Notes: a model not told the origin generated them from the sequence alone. Shown: positions 1-7,935, numbered from the stretch's first letter. The stretch: DNA of 64,000 nt from Cyclobacterium amurskyense (GCF_001050135.1 NZ_CP012040.1:2577001-2641000), one strand, 5' to 3'. Program-made: numbers and translations.

Positions 1-1
1 T

Positions 2-442
2 GAAATTCGAATAGAGCCGGGCCGTTCTCTGCTCAATCAGACAGGAATGACCATAGCCAAAGTGGCCCATAGGAAACAAGATGCCAGAGGACAGTGGATG
101 GTTGGATTGGAAATGAACATGAGCCAAATGATGAGTTCCAGTGAGGATTTTCTTCTGGATCCCTATGTGATGTATGCCGATAAGGAAGAGTCAAACGCGC
201 CTGTAGATGTGTTTTTCACAGGTGCCTATTGTTTGGAAAGGGATGTGCTACTCAAACGCAAAATCTCCCTGCCCCAATTACCTGCCATAGGTGATTTTGT
301 TGCTTTTGTAAATACCGCCGGCTATATGATGCACTTTTTCGAAACCGAGGCCCACCTTTTCGAACTGTCCCAAAACCTAAGTTTTAGTAGTGAGGGTAAG
401 TTAAAGGTATCCGATTTTATTGCTGATGATTTGATTGGGTAA
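2..442 (+). CDS. Type III PLP-dependent decarboxylase, C-terminal part (Y4yA-like)
   Basis: The frame is open to the left edge, so only the C-terminal ~146 residues are present. The segment starts with the EPGRS motif typical of the C-terminal beta domain of fold-type III PLP enzymes (diaminopimelate/ornithine decarboxylase superfamily). It continues with a GAYCLERD stretch, which in this family carries the Cys that contributes to the partner active site at the dimer interface, and ends with a GDFVAFVNTAGYM motif. The family decarboxylates amino acids or diamino acids using PLP. The N-terminal barrel with the PLP lysine lies outside the window, so the substrate cannot be assigned. The late GYMMHFFE sequence recalls the Y4yA subfamily (from memory). 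ATG 47 is an internal Met, not the start. Confidence 0.75.
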   Translation, partial: EIRIEPGRSLLNQTGMTIAKVAHRKQDARGQWMVGLEMNMSQMMSSSEDFLLDPYVMYADKEESNAPVDVFFTGAYCLERDVLLKRKISLPQLPAIGDFVAFVNTAGYMMHFFETEAHLFELSQNLSFSSEGKLKVSDFIADDLIG

Positions 443-755
443 TTATTTTTTAGAGAGTTTGATTTTTAGTGGGTTCAACGATATTATTTTTTAATTTTTC
501 TTTAATATGCTTCTGTTTATCACTTTAAATTTATGAAGTGCTGGTGTAATTGCTGTTCAAGCCTGTGTATTTCCAAATATATACCTGCCGTTTAAGTAAA
601 AGTGTTATTTCTATGCTTGATTCTTTGTCCTAAATAGTTAATTTGACATTTTAATAAGCTAAATGGGGTGGGTGTATAGTTGATATATAAGGAACTCAAC
701 TAGGAAATATAGCTATACCAATTGTTGAGGGCAATTAAAAAAACCGAATTAATAA
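443..755. other. Intergenic gap, nothing recognised
   Basis: This is 313 bases of AT-rich DNA between the PLP enzyme and the Mrr-like gene. I see no convincing ORF, hairpin terminator or repeat. It presumably holds the promoter of the nuclease operon. Confidence 0.4.
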
Positions 756-1652
756 ATGGAATTACCTAAATATCACGAAACCTTTATGCCGATTTTGGAT
801 ACGTTGAGTACGATTGAATCAATAAGCAGTCGAGAATTAGCAATAAAAGTTCGTGACAAATATTATTCGGGCTTACCAAAAGAACTTTTAGATAAGAAAA
901 CAAGTACTGGAGCCAATACTTTGATTGACCGAATACTTTGGGGAAAATCCTATCTGAAAATGGGCAAGTTTGTATTCTATCCCAATAGAGGAATGGTGCA
1001 AATCGGAGAAAAAGGAAAACAAGCTTTGGCAAGTGGTAAATTACTTCTGTCGGACTTACAAAATGACCCTGATTTCATTCAGCATCGCTCATCAGTTAAA
1101 AGCAAAAAAGATGACAAAGCAGAATTAGAAACTGTAGACGTTGACAATGCATCGCCACAAGACCTAATCGATACTGGATTTGAAACAATTGAAATAGAAG
1201 TTAAAACCGATCTTCTTGATAAACTTAAAGAAATTGACCCTTATTTCTTTGAAAAAGTGATTTTGATATTACTCAAAAGAATGGGGTACGGAGATTTTAT
1301 TGAAACATCAAAATCAGGAGATGGGGGAATTGATGGAATTATAAACGAGGACAAACTTGGACTTGAAAAAATTTACACTCAAGCAAAAAGGTACAATGAA
1401 AATAAAGTACGTGAAAAAGATATAAGGAACTTCATTGGAGCAATGAGTGGAGACACATCAAAGGGAGTATTTATTACGACATCTACATTTGATGATTCAG
1501 CGATTAAAAAAGCGAGAGAGGCTCATCATTCGATTATATTGATTGATGGACCTAAACTGGTCGACTTAATGCACCAATACAATGTTGGCGTTCAAGTAAA
1601 AACAACCTATGAAGTGAAAGAAATTGACTACGATTTCTTTGAAGGAGAATAA
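756..1652 (+). CDS. Mrr-like restriction endonuclease (type IV)
   Basis: The protein has 298 residues. Residues 1-95 form a winged-helix Mrr N-terminal domain (LPKYHETFMPIL, with RGMVQIGEKGKQAL towards its end). A charged linker covers about 100-150. Residues 160-285 form a PD-(D/E)XK Mrr catalytic domain, with FEKVILILLKRMGYGD (Glu166), GDGGIDG with Asp189 and Asp193, and the QAK catalytic motif at 209-211. Mrr enzymes cut DNA carrying foreign methylation. No methyltransferase is adjacent, which fits a modification-dependent type IV enzyme. An HNH endonuclease starts 7 bp downstream and is probably co-transcribed. Confidence 0.88.
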   Translation: MELPKYHETFMPILDTLSTIESISSRELAIKVRDKYYSGLPKELLDKKTSTGANTLIDRILWGKSYLKMGKFVFYPNRGMVQIGEKGKQALASGKLLLSDLQNDPDFIQHRSSVKSKKDDKAELETVDVDNASPQDLIDTGFETIEIEVKTDLLDKLKEIDPYFFEKVILILLKRMGYGDFIETSKSGDGGIDGIINEDKLGLEKIYTQAKRYNENKVREKDIRNFIGAMSGDTSKGVFITTSTFDDSAIKKAREAHHSIILIDGPKLVDLMHQYNVGVQVKTTYEVKEIDYDFFEGE

Positions 1653-1659
1653 TTGACCT

Positions 1660-1989
1660 ATGGCGAATAAATGGGGAATTCCAGTAGATGTAGAAATTTT
1701 TGTAAAAGATCGAGATAAAAACTGCGTTTATTGTAGAGTCGAGTTTTTAGAGAGCTATGATTCAAGAAAATCAAAACCGTCATGGGAACATATTGTCAAC
1801 GATGTAAGAGTTAATGGAAAGGATAATATTGCTCTATGTTGTATTTCGTGTAATGCAAGTAAAGGAGCAAAACTAATTGAAGATTGGTTACAATCTGAAT
1901 ATTGTAAAAGAAAGAAAATAACAATTGACAACGTTGCAACTGTAGTGAAAGAAGCTATTGTCAATCCACCTGAAATAAAAAATAACTAG
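1660..1989 (+). CDS. HNH endonuclease
   Basis: This small protein (109 residues) has a treble-clef HNH fold: CVYC at 22-25, WEHI with His44, Asn56, and CISCNASKG at 61-69 with the second zinc Cys pair and the N/K residues. The family cuts DNA with a single metal ion. It follows the Mrr-like gene after 7 bp and uses the same strand, so the two probably form a two-gene defence or restriction unit. No separate target-recognition domain is visible; specificity may come from the Mrr winged helix or an unseen partner. Confidence 0.82.
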   Translation: MANKWGIPVDVEIFVKDRDKNCVYCRVEFLESYDSRKSKPSWEHIVNDVRVNGKDNIALCCISCNASKGAKLIEDWLQSEYCKRKKITIDNVATVVKEAIVNPPEIKNN

Positions 1990-2138
1990 GTCCTCCAATT
2001 AAGCTACAATGATTCGATTAAGGCTTTGGTTTATTGTAGTCCTGATCGATTGGGATTGTACTCCGCCTCTGGCCGCCTTTTGCTATGGGGATTGGGTTGC
2101 TTAAGGGAATTAGGTTGAAGCCTCCCTATTCTAGTGTA

Positions 2139-2252
2139 GCAAAAGTATTATCGATTCAACCCAATGTTAAATACGCAGATGACTTTGTATTAGTAAGCCT
2201 TAATTTTACTTCTACCCTATTATCTTTGAACCTTGATAGACTTCTAAAATGA
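2139..2252 (+). pseudogene. Fossil of a thermonuclease C-terminus
   Basis: Bases 2139-2188 match 2639-2688 inside the downstream thermonuclease at 46 of 50 positions, displaced by exactly 500 bp. Read in the same frame, the copy gives a VLSI-PNVKYAD stretch like the active gene, then diverges and stops at the TGA at 2250, overlapping the ATG of the intact gene at 2249. No matching start or catalytic part lies upstream. It is best read as the tail of a deleted or recombined tandem thermonuclease copy. Confidence 0.65.
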
Positions 2253-2749
2253 ATAAAACATATAAATATATTCTTGTCCTTCTTGTCTCGATAATCGTTG
2301 CTTATTATAATTCCGGAAAGGAAGAAGCTGAGCTTTCGGGTCTTATGCCTGTATCCAGAGTGGTGGATGGTGATACCTTTTGGGCTGAGGATGGGTCGAA
2401 AAAAGGAGTGAAAATTCGATTGATAGGAGTGGATGCTCCTGAAACAAGAAATGGGAATTATAAGAAAATTGGCTTTTATGGACAAGAAGCCAAAGCTTAC
2501 CTTACTGACTTATTAATCAATCAAGAAGTTTTGTTGGAATATGGTGTGGACAGTTTAGACCGATATGGAAGAACGCTTGCCTACGTTTATTTGTTGGATG
2601 GTACTTTTGTAAATGAGGAGTTAATAAAAAAGGGGTATGCAAGAGTATTATCGATTCCGCCCAATGTTAAATACGCAGATGCCTTTGTTTCCTACGAACG
2701 TGATGCCAGAGAAAATAATCGTGGGCTATGGCAAAAGGAATCTGAATAA
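2249..2749 (+). CDS. Staphylococcal nuclease-like thermonuclease, membrane-anchored or secreted
   Basis: The protein has 166 residues. An N-terminal hydrophobic segment (about 7-20) should act as a signal or anchor. The SNase OB-fold follows: VVDGDTF at 38-44, RLIGVDAPETR at 57-67 and DRYGRTLAYVYL at 104-115. Arg57, Glu65 and Arg108 correspond to the catalytic Arg35, Glu43 and Arg87 of staphylococcal nuclease, and the calcium-binding Asp residues Asp40 and Asp62 are present. The protein ends with a GLW motif typical of the family. It should degrade DNA and RNA outside the cytoplasm. It lies after the Mrr/HNH pair on the same strand, but a 260-bp gap with a fossil copy separates them. Confidence 0.9.
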   Translation: MNKTYKYILVLLVSIIVAYYNSGKEEAELSGLMPVSRVVDGDTFWAEDGSKKGVKIRLIGVDAPETRNGNYKKIGFYGQEAKAYLTDLLINQEVLLEYGVDSLDRYGRTLAYVYLLDGTFVNEELIKKGYARVLSIPPNVKYADAFVSYERDARENNRGLWQKESE

Positions 2750-2808
2750 TCAATAGGCTTATAAGAATGTAGGTCAGCATTGGGGAAAACAAAGCATATT
2801 GATCGTAT

Positions 2809-3134
2809 TGTTCTCTAAATTTTGGCTAAAGCCAGATTAAACGATTTGACCCTGTAAATGAGCTTTTGCCCATTCCTATTGAATTGATTTCTTTGGTCAA
2901 TTGGGGACTCAGGTTAAAGTATAGGGAAAGTAGACGATTCTTTTATTTCAATAGCCTTCTTCTCCAACTGGTGAAAACTGGATAATTCGGCACCGGTGGC
3001 TGAGCCTGTCGAAGTCAGCGGAGTCGAAGTTGATATTGGTAGCTCTCTACCTATTTTAGTTATTGTGGTATCAATAAAAGTTGAAAACTTTCTTCATTTT
3101 GGGTCTAAGTTACGCTTCGCTAAACTTAGACCAG
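2809..3134 (+). repeat. Interspersed repeat, copy 1 of 3
   Basis: This is a non-coding unit of about 325 bp that recurs at 4529-4869 and 7560-7903 in the same orientation. Shared blocks are GGCTAA-GCCAGA with GATTTGACCCT, then CCCATTCCTATTGAAT, TGAGCCTGTCGAAGTCAG, and TTGTGGTATCAAT-AAAGTTGAAAACT. The unit ends in a hairpin: ten-base arms 3102-3111 and 3123-3132 around an 11-base loop containing CGCTTCGC. Copy 1 is the most diverged. A short ORF across 2996-3196 is only part of the repeat. The motif TGAGCCTGTCGAAG is, from memory, frequent in intergenic repeats of Bacteroidota. Confidence 0.85.
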
Positions 3135-3200
3135 CGGGTGTTGTCGGATTGAGGGATAACCTTAGTCCGTTATATTCAAGAGCAGCTAATGGCTAATTTT

Positions 3201-3233
3201 CTTGTCACAAATTATTACTATATTTGTGACAAG
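3201..3233. promoter_or_regulatory. Perfect 12-9-12 inverted repeat, probable antitoxin operator
   Basis: The arm CTTGTCACAAAT (3201-3212) and its exact complement ATTTGTGACAAG (3222-3233) flank a 9-base AT spacer. The palindrome sits 12 bp upstream of the start codon of the antitoxin remnant. That position and symmetry suit an autoregulatory operator. It has stayed perfect although the gene behind it is broken. Confidence 0.6.
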
Positions 3234-3244
3234 AAAACATCCGT

Positions 3245-3376
3245 ATGATGCAACAAAACATTGAAACACAAATACTGGAAAGGGTCAAACGAAAAGCAAA
3301 ATGAACACTTTTTTTTACTGACAATATCCCAAAGGAGCTTTGTGCTAAATCCGTAAATACGAGACCTCTATGTTAA
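3245..3376 (+). pseudogene. Truncated AbiEi/DUF6088-like antitoxin remnant
   Basis: ATG 3245 opens a frame reading MMQQNIETQILERVKRKAK, then an in-frame TGA at 3302. The same frame continues with TLFFTDNIPKELCAKSVNT to the TAA at 3374. Both halves resemble the N-terminal winged-helix start of type IV toxin-antitoxin AbiEi/DUF6088 antitoxins, where a Gly normally precedes the TLFFT stretch; a GGA-to-TGA change would explain the stop. The remaining ~150 residues of the family are missing. The following gene begins 3 bp later. Family assignment is from memory of these N-termini. Confidence 0.55.
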
Positions 3377-3379
3377 AAC

Positions 3380-3847
3380 ATGAATATGGAATTACCAATA
3401 GGCAATAAAAATCACGCCGTAAGTAAAATATTAGCCCTGTATTTATTGCTTATTACCGTATCAATATTTTATGTTTTTAATAATAGATTCAAGGTTAATT
3501 GGGAAATTATTATTGCTGTTTATTTAATATCTATTGTCTCAAGTTATTTTTATATCAAAAAGCAAAATATTTTGAAAGGGACCCTTTTGGAAGACAAAAT
3601 TGTATTAAATTATAATAATAAAGTCATTGAAATTCCATTGTTTCAAATTCAAAACATAATAGACTCTCTCAATTACTATATGAAATTTCATGGAAACTTG
3701 TCATTATTGTATAAGATTGAATTAAATACCGATTATAAATTTGGGAGAATTATTTATTTGGAATTTGATAAAAAGGACGAATTAGGTGTGGATCCTATGG
3801 AAGTCTCAATTTTGAAGGAGAGAATTAAAAAGGTGCAAAATATCTAA
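3380..3847 (+). CDS. Small membrane protein of unknown function
   Basis: The protein has 155 residues. Two transmembrane segments lie at about 17-35 and 43-60, separated by a short loop. They are followed by a ~95-residue soluble tail of alternating beta strands and one amphipathic helix (KGTLLEDKIVLNYNNKVIEIPL), which looks like a PH-like/YdbT-type membrane-associated fold. I do not recognise the family. It begins 3 bp after the broken antitoxin remnant, in the place where a partner toxin gene would be expected, but it shows no nucleotidyltransferase or nuclease motif. AT content is very high, as in the flanking accessory DNA. Confidence 0.6.
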   Translation: MNMELPIGNKNHAVSKILALYLLLITVSIFYVFNNRFKVNWEIIIAVYLISIVSSYFYIKKQNILKGTLLEDKIVLNYNNKVIEIPLFQIQNIIDSLNYYMKFHGNLSLLYKIELNTDYKFGRIIYLEFDKKDELGVDPMEVSILKERIKKVQNI

Positions 3848-4528
3848 ATATCATTGCTTTCTGGTGGCTTGAAGATCCCATTCTGAATGCTATGTTAAAC
3901 CTTTTATAAGGCTTAATGAGGGATAGGGAGTGGTTTTTTCTTTTGGTAATTTTTATTGCAATCGCTAAAGTAAGGGCGCAGTGGCCGGGCCAAAACTACG
4001 AGTGTGCGAGGGCCTGCGCGTGGAAGATTAGTTTTGGCTAGATTTTTCTTTGGTTCGTTTCTTTTCATCAATGGAAAAGAAATGAACGTTTAATTGTCAG
4101 TTAAATGTATGATTTTAAAAGCAGTTCTATACCATAAATCATTACTGTTTCTACTAAACTAAGTTGTTGATTATGAGCATTGTCACTTTTTTGCTGCAGG
4201 CCTGCCCTGAGTTTATTCAGTGGGCCAAAAAGTAACCAACCTGTCCAGAGCCATCGGGAAAAACCCCGCCGCTGAGTATCTTTTCGGCTAAAATTTAAGG
4301 CCACCCGCACACAGGCAAACTCCTTTGTTTTTGGCTTTCCCATTTTCGTTGATTATTGGATGTTACCTATGCCAAAAACTTCGTCAAACATTGCCCTTGT
4401 CTTTGCCAGACCCTGCTTAAATTTTTTCACGCCAAAAATCTACAAGGCGGAAATTTAAAAATTAGCTAATTAAATAATGATCATGAGCAATGGATATTCC
4501 AGAGCATGGCGACCTTTTATATTTAGAT
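3848..4528. other. Long intergenic stretch with a possible repeat relic
   Basis: About 680 bases contain no gene I can support. A GC-richer block (about 3970-4030, including GTGGCCGGGCCAAAAC) stands out from its AT-rich surroundings. A minus-strand reading frame at 4101-4343 has low-complexity Arg/Lys-rich content and no recognisable domain. The stretch looks like decayed repeat DNA rather than a functional gene. Together with the repeat copies on both sides it marks a region of rearrangement. Confidence 0.4.
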
Positions 4529-4869
4529 TTAATAATTCTCCTTTTGTAATTTAAATTTCGGCTAAGGCCAGAAAATTCGATTTGACCCTATAAATAGGCT
4601 AAAGCCCATTCCTATTGAATGGATTTCTTTGGTCCATCGGTTTAGGCTAAAATCAAGGAAAACGAAACAATTCCTCCTTTTTAATAGCCTCCTGCTTTAA
4701 CAGGTGAAAATTGGGTAATTAGGCACCGATGACTGAGCCTGTCGAAGTCAGCGGTGTGGAATAATATTGGGAGCCCTCAACCTACTTTAGTGATTGTGGT
4801 ATCAATAAAAGTTGAAAACTCTCCTTATTTTGGGTCTAAGTTATGCTTCGCTAAACTTAGACTAGGTAG
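4529..4869 (+). repeat. Interspersed repeat, copy 2 of 3
   Basis: This copy is very close to copy 3 (7560-7903), including the leading CTCC-TTTTGTA stretch and the block from TTTCGGCTAAGGCC through AGGCTAAAATCAAGGAAAA. The terminal hairpin arms are 4833-4842 and 4854-4863, with one G-T wobble at the base and a loop changed to ATGCTTCGCTA. It lies directly upstream of the MBOAT gene, in the same orientation. Confidence 0.88.
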
Positions 4870-4997
4870 AGGATTTGGTATTTAGTGGCAATTTTCTTTT
4901 TTTGGATTAAAAGATTTTTGTGTAAAGTTCCATAAAATTGTTGTCTGCCACGAATGGTGAGACGATCTTGCAAAAAAATATAGATTAACCAGAACGA

Positions 4998-6443
4998 ATG
5001 CTTTTTAATTCAATTGACTTTGCAATATTTTTACCAATTGTTTTTATACTCTATTGGTTTGTTTCAAGTAAGAAACTGAAGTTGCAAAACCTTCTAATAG
5101 TTGCAGCTAGTTATCTATTCTATGGATGGTGGGACTGGAGGTTTCTATCATTGATTATCTTCAGCACATTAGTAGATTATACAATTGGCAGGAAGTTAAA
5201 AAGTGAAGGAAATCAAGCCAAACGGAAAACACTATTGTGGACCAGTATAATAGTAAATCTGGGATTTCTTGGCTTTTTTAAATATTACAATTTCTTTTTG
5301 GATAATTTCGTTTCTGCTTTTTCATTTTTTGGAGCAGAAATAAGTGCAAGTTCATTAAATATTATTTTACCAGTTGGGATAAGCTTTTACACCTTTCAAA
5401 CTTTGAGTTATTCTATAGATGTTTATAAACGAAAGCTTGAACCGACGGATGACTTTATTGCTTTTTCTGCCTTTGTAAGTTTCTTTCCACAATTGGTTGC
5501 TGGACCTATTGAAAGAGCAACCAATCTGTTACCTCAATTTTATAAAAAACGAACATTTGATTATTCAAAAGCTGTTGATGGCATGCGTCAAATTCTTTGG
5601 GGTTTGTTTAAGAAGATAGTGATTGCCGATAACTGCGCGCAATATGCCAATCTGATTTTCAATAATTCTTCAGAATACTCCGGTAGCACATTGGTTTTGG
5701 GTGCAGTGTTTTTCAGCTTTCAAATTTACGGTGACTTCTCAGGTTACTCTGATATAGCAATTGGAACTTCCAGGCTATTTGGATTTAATTTAATGCAAAA
5801 CTTCAATTTTCCTTACTTTTCAAGAGACATTGCAGAATTCTGGAGACGATGGCATATTTCCTTGTCAACATGGTTTAGGGATTACCTATATATTCCACTA
5901 GGCGGAAGCCGTGGCGGAACGTGGATGAAAGTAAGGAATACATTTATTATTTTTATCGTCAGTGGATTCTGGCATGGGGCTAATTGGACTTTTATTGTAT
6001 GGGGGGCATTGAATGCGCTCTACTTTTTACCGGTTTCGCTCACTAATAATAATAGAAATCACGTTGATATTGTAGCTAAGGGTAAAATACTTCCAACCTT
6101 CCGTGAATTAATTCTAATATTAATAACCTATGGCTTAACAATATTAGCATGGGTGTTTTTCAGAGCAGAAAATTTTGAACATGCATTTCAATATTTATCT
6201 GGCATATTCGATAATCCGCATTCTTTTTTATCATTTAAGATATATTGGTTACATAAAAAGATTTTAATGTTAATAAGTATTTTTCTGATTATAGAATGGG
6301 TAGGGCGTGAACATCAATACGCAATTGAGAACATTGGATTGTTAAGAGCTAAATTTTTTCGATGGATTCTATACTGTTTACTTGCTGTTATGATATTTCT
6401 GTTTAGTGGTACTAAACAAGAATTTATTTATTTTCAATTTTAG
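4998..6443 (+). CDS. MBOAT family O-acyltransferase (AlgI/DltB-like)
   Basis: The protein has 481 residues and about 11-12 membrane segments, the usual AlgI length. It opens with the MLFNS-DFAIFLP signature of AlgI-type proteins. The conserved FWRRWHISLSTWFRDYLYIPLGG block carries His286. The catalytic SGFWHGANWTFIVWG block carries His326. These enzymes move acetyl groups across the inner membrane for O-acetylation of extracellular polysaccharides, teichoic acids or alginate. The next gene begins 4 bp downstream and encodes an extracytoplasmic SGNH-like protein, the usual partner that transfers the acetyl group. No polysaccharide synthase is nearby, so the acceptor is unknown. The pair is bracketed by repeat copies 2 and 3. 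Confidence 0.92.
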   Translation: MLFNSIDFAIFLPIVFILYWFVSSKKLKLQNLLIVAASYLFYGWWDWRFLSLIIFSTLVDYTIGRKLKSEGNQAKRKTLLWTSIIVNLGFLGFFKYYNFFLDNFVSAFSFFGAEISASSLNIILPVGISFYTFQTLSYSIDVYKRKLEPTDDFIAFSAFVSFFPQLVAGPIERATNLLPQFYKKRTFDYSKAVDGMRQILWGLFKKIVIADNCAQYANLIFNNSSEYSGSTLVLGAVFFSFQIYGDFSGYSDIAIGTSRLFGFNLMQNFNFPYFSRDIAEFWRRWHISLSTWFRDYLYIPLGGSRGGTWMKVRNTFIIFIVSGFWHGANWTFIVWGALNALYFLPVSLTNNNRNHVDIVAKGKILPTFRELILILITYGLTILAWVFFRAENFEHAFQYLSGIFDNPHSFLSFKIYWLHKKILMLISIFLIIEWVGREHQYAIENIGLLRAKFFRWILYCLLAVMIFLFSGTKQEFIYFQF

Positions 6444-6447
6444 AAAA

Positions 6448-7368
6448 ATGAAGAAGTTTATATTTCAAATTATATTGTTTGGTTCTATTTTTTCTTCTGT
6501 TATTTTACTTATTTTATCTATGGCGGATGGTGATACTGATCCGTTTTATAGTAGGTTTACGTCACCAAAACAGAAGAATATGATATTGGGAACATCCCGT
6601 GCAGCACAAGGCTTGCAACCAGCACAATTTCAGAAAATATTAAATAGAAGAATATTTAATTATTCGTTTACAGTTGTTCACAGTCCTTTTGGAAAAGTTT
6701 ATTATGAAAGTATTAAAAGGAAGCATAACCAAGAAAAAGGTGGTTTGTTTATTATTGCCGTGGATCCTTGGAGTATCTCAAGTTGGTGTTCTTCTCCAAA
6801 TGATTTAAGTCAATTTAGGGAAAACAATCTATTCCTTAATAAAACAAATGTTGTTGATTTAAATCCAAATGTATTTTATTTGCTTAATAATTTATCAGGA
6901 GAATATTCAAAAATTCTTTTCAAAACGAATTCAAATTGGAAGTTACACGATGATGGTTGGTTAGAAGTAAGTAATTTACCTATGGATAGTATATCTGTTG
7001 TTAATAGAATTTCAAATAGAGTTAAATCTTACAGATTGGACTATTTACCAAAAACCAATCTATCATCAATTCGACTCAAATATTTAATAAAAATTATAAC
7101 CTACTTAAAAGAATACGGTAATGTATACCTTGTTAGGGTACCAATTCATAATAGAATGTTGGAAATTGAGAAGGAGTTAATGCCTGATTTTGACTCAATA
7201 ATTAAAGAGGGCATAGATTTATCAGACGGTTATTTTGATTTGACTCCTCAAAATGATTCGTTTGAATATACTGATGGAAATCACTTGTATAAAGATTCTG
7301 GCGAAAAAGTTTCAGTAATTTTAGCAAATTTGATAAAGGAAAAGATACCTTTGCATGATAGTAACTGA
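6448..7368 (+). CDS. SGNH-like extracytoplasmic partner of the MBOAT acyltransferase
   Basis: I chose ATG 6448 (306 residues) because an earlier in-frame codon at 6406 lies inside the MBOAT gene. One N-terminal membrane segment (about 3-24) anchors a periplasmic domain. A GTSRAAQG block at 48-55 supplies a candidate nucleophile Ser50. DGNH near the C-terminus gives Asp276 and His279, spaced as in the DxxH dyad of SGNH hydrolases. The arrangement resembles AlgJ/AlgX or DltD-type proteins that act with MBOAT enzymes. Sequence conservation outside these blocks is weak, so the role as acetyl-transfer partner rests mostly on context. Confidence 0.7.
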   Translation: MKKFIFQIILFGSIFSSVILLILSMADGDTDPFYSRFTSPKQKNMILGTSRAAQGLQPAQFQKILNRRIFNYSFTVVHSPFGKVYYESIKRKHNQEKGGLFIIAVDPWSISSWCSSPNDLSQFRENNLFLNKTNVVDLNPNVFYLLNNLSGEYSKILFKTNSNWKLHDDGWLEVSNLPMDSISVVNRISNRVKSYRLDYLPKTNLSSIRLKYLIKIITYLKEYGNVYLVRVPIHNRMLEIEKELMPDFDSIIKEGIDLSDGYFDLTPQNDSFEYTDGNHLYKDSGEKVSVILANLIKEKIPLHDSN

Positions 7369-7559
7369 TTAATTATTGTTTAAAAGATGATTGATAATTA
7401 AATCATGAGTTGCATAAGATTTTTCTGATATTAGAGCTTGCAAATGCAGATGAGATAAAAGACTTGCTGGTTATTCACCTCAAATATTTTGGAGAATTTT
7501 TTGTTTGAGATCAATTACTTCGAAATTCTCAAAATCTAAACTTTTGACAAAGGTATATT

Positions 7560-7903
7560 TAACAATCTCCCTTTTTGTACTCAAAATTTCGGCTAAGGCC
7601 AGAAAATTCGATTTGACCCTATAAATAGGCTAAAGCCCATTCCTATTGAATGGATTTCTTTGGTCCATCGGTTTAGGCTAAAATCAAGGAAAATGAAACG
7701 ATTTCTCCTTTTCAATAGCCTCCTGCTTTAACTGATGAAAATTGGGTAATTAGGCACCGGTGGCTGAGCCTGTCGAAGTCAGTGGAGTCGAAGTCAACTT
7801 GGGGAGCTCTCTACCTACTTTAGTGATTGTGGTATCAATGAAAGTTGAAAACTTTCCTTATTTTGGGTCCAAGTTACGCTTCGCTAAACTTAGACCAGGT
7901 AGG
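7560..7903 (+). repeat. Interspersed repeat, copy 3 of 3
   Basis: This is the third direct copy, immediately upstream of the AlkD-like gene. The terminal hairpin has arms 7866-7875 and 7887-7896, with one mismatch (GGTCC instead of GGTCT), around the loop ACGCTTCGCTA. The central motif TGGCTGAGCCTGTCGAAGTC is present. Copies 2 and 3 share long identical runs, for example from ATTTCGGCTAAGG to AATCAAGGAAAA, so they diverged more recently than copy 1. The stretch 7369-7559 before it holds nothing recognisable. Confidence 0.88.
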
Positions 7904-7935
7904 TTATTAAAAAGATAAAGTAAAACCCACGCCAA

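Noticed and set aside
2996..3196. Plus-strand ORF of 66 codons
   Set aside because: It lies mostly inside the non-coding repeat copy 1, and the equivalent frame is not kept in copies 2 and 3.
4101..4343. Minus-strand ORF of 80 codons in the long intergenic gap
   Set aside because: The product is rich in Arg/Lys/Gly with no domain, it sits in decayed repeat-like DNA, and no start context or neighbour supports it. Kept only as part of the gap description.
2809..7903. Integron-like cassette array with attC sites
   Set aside because: The terminal hairpin arms resemble attC arms only loosely (GTCTAAG instead of GTTRRRY/RYYYAAC), the units are too long and uniform, and no integron integrase is in the window. 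The neutral term interspersed repeat is used.
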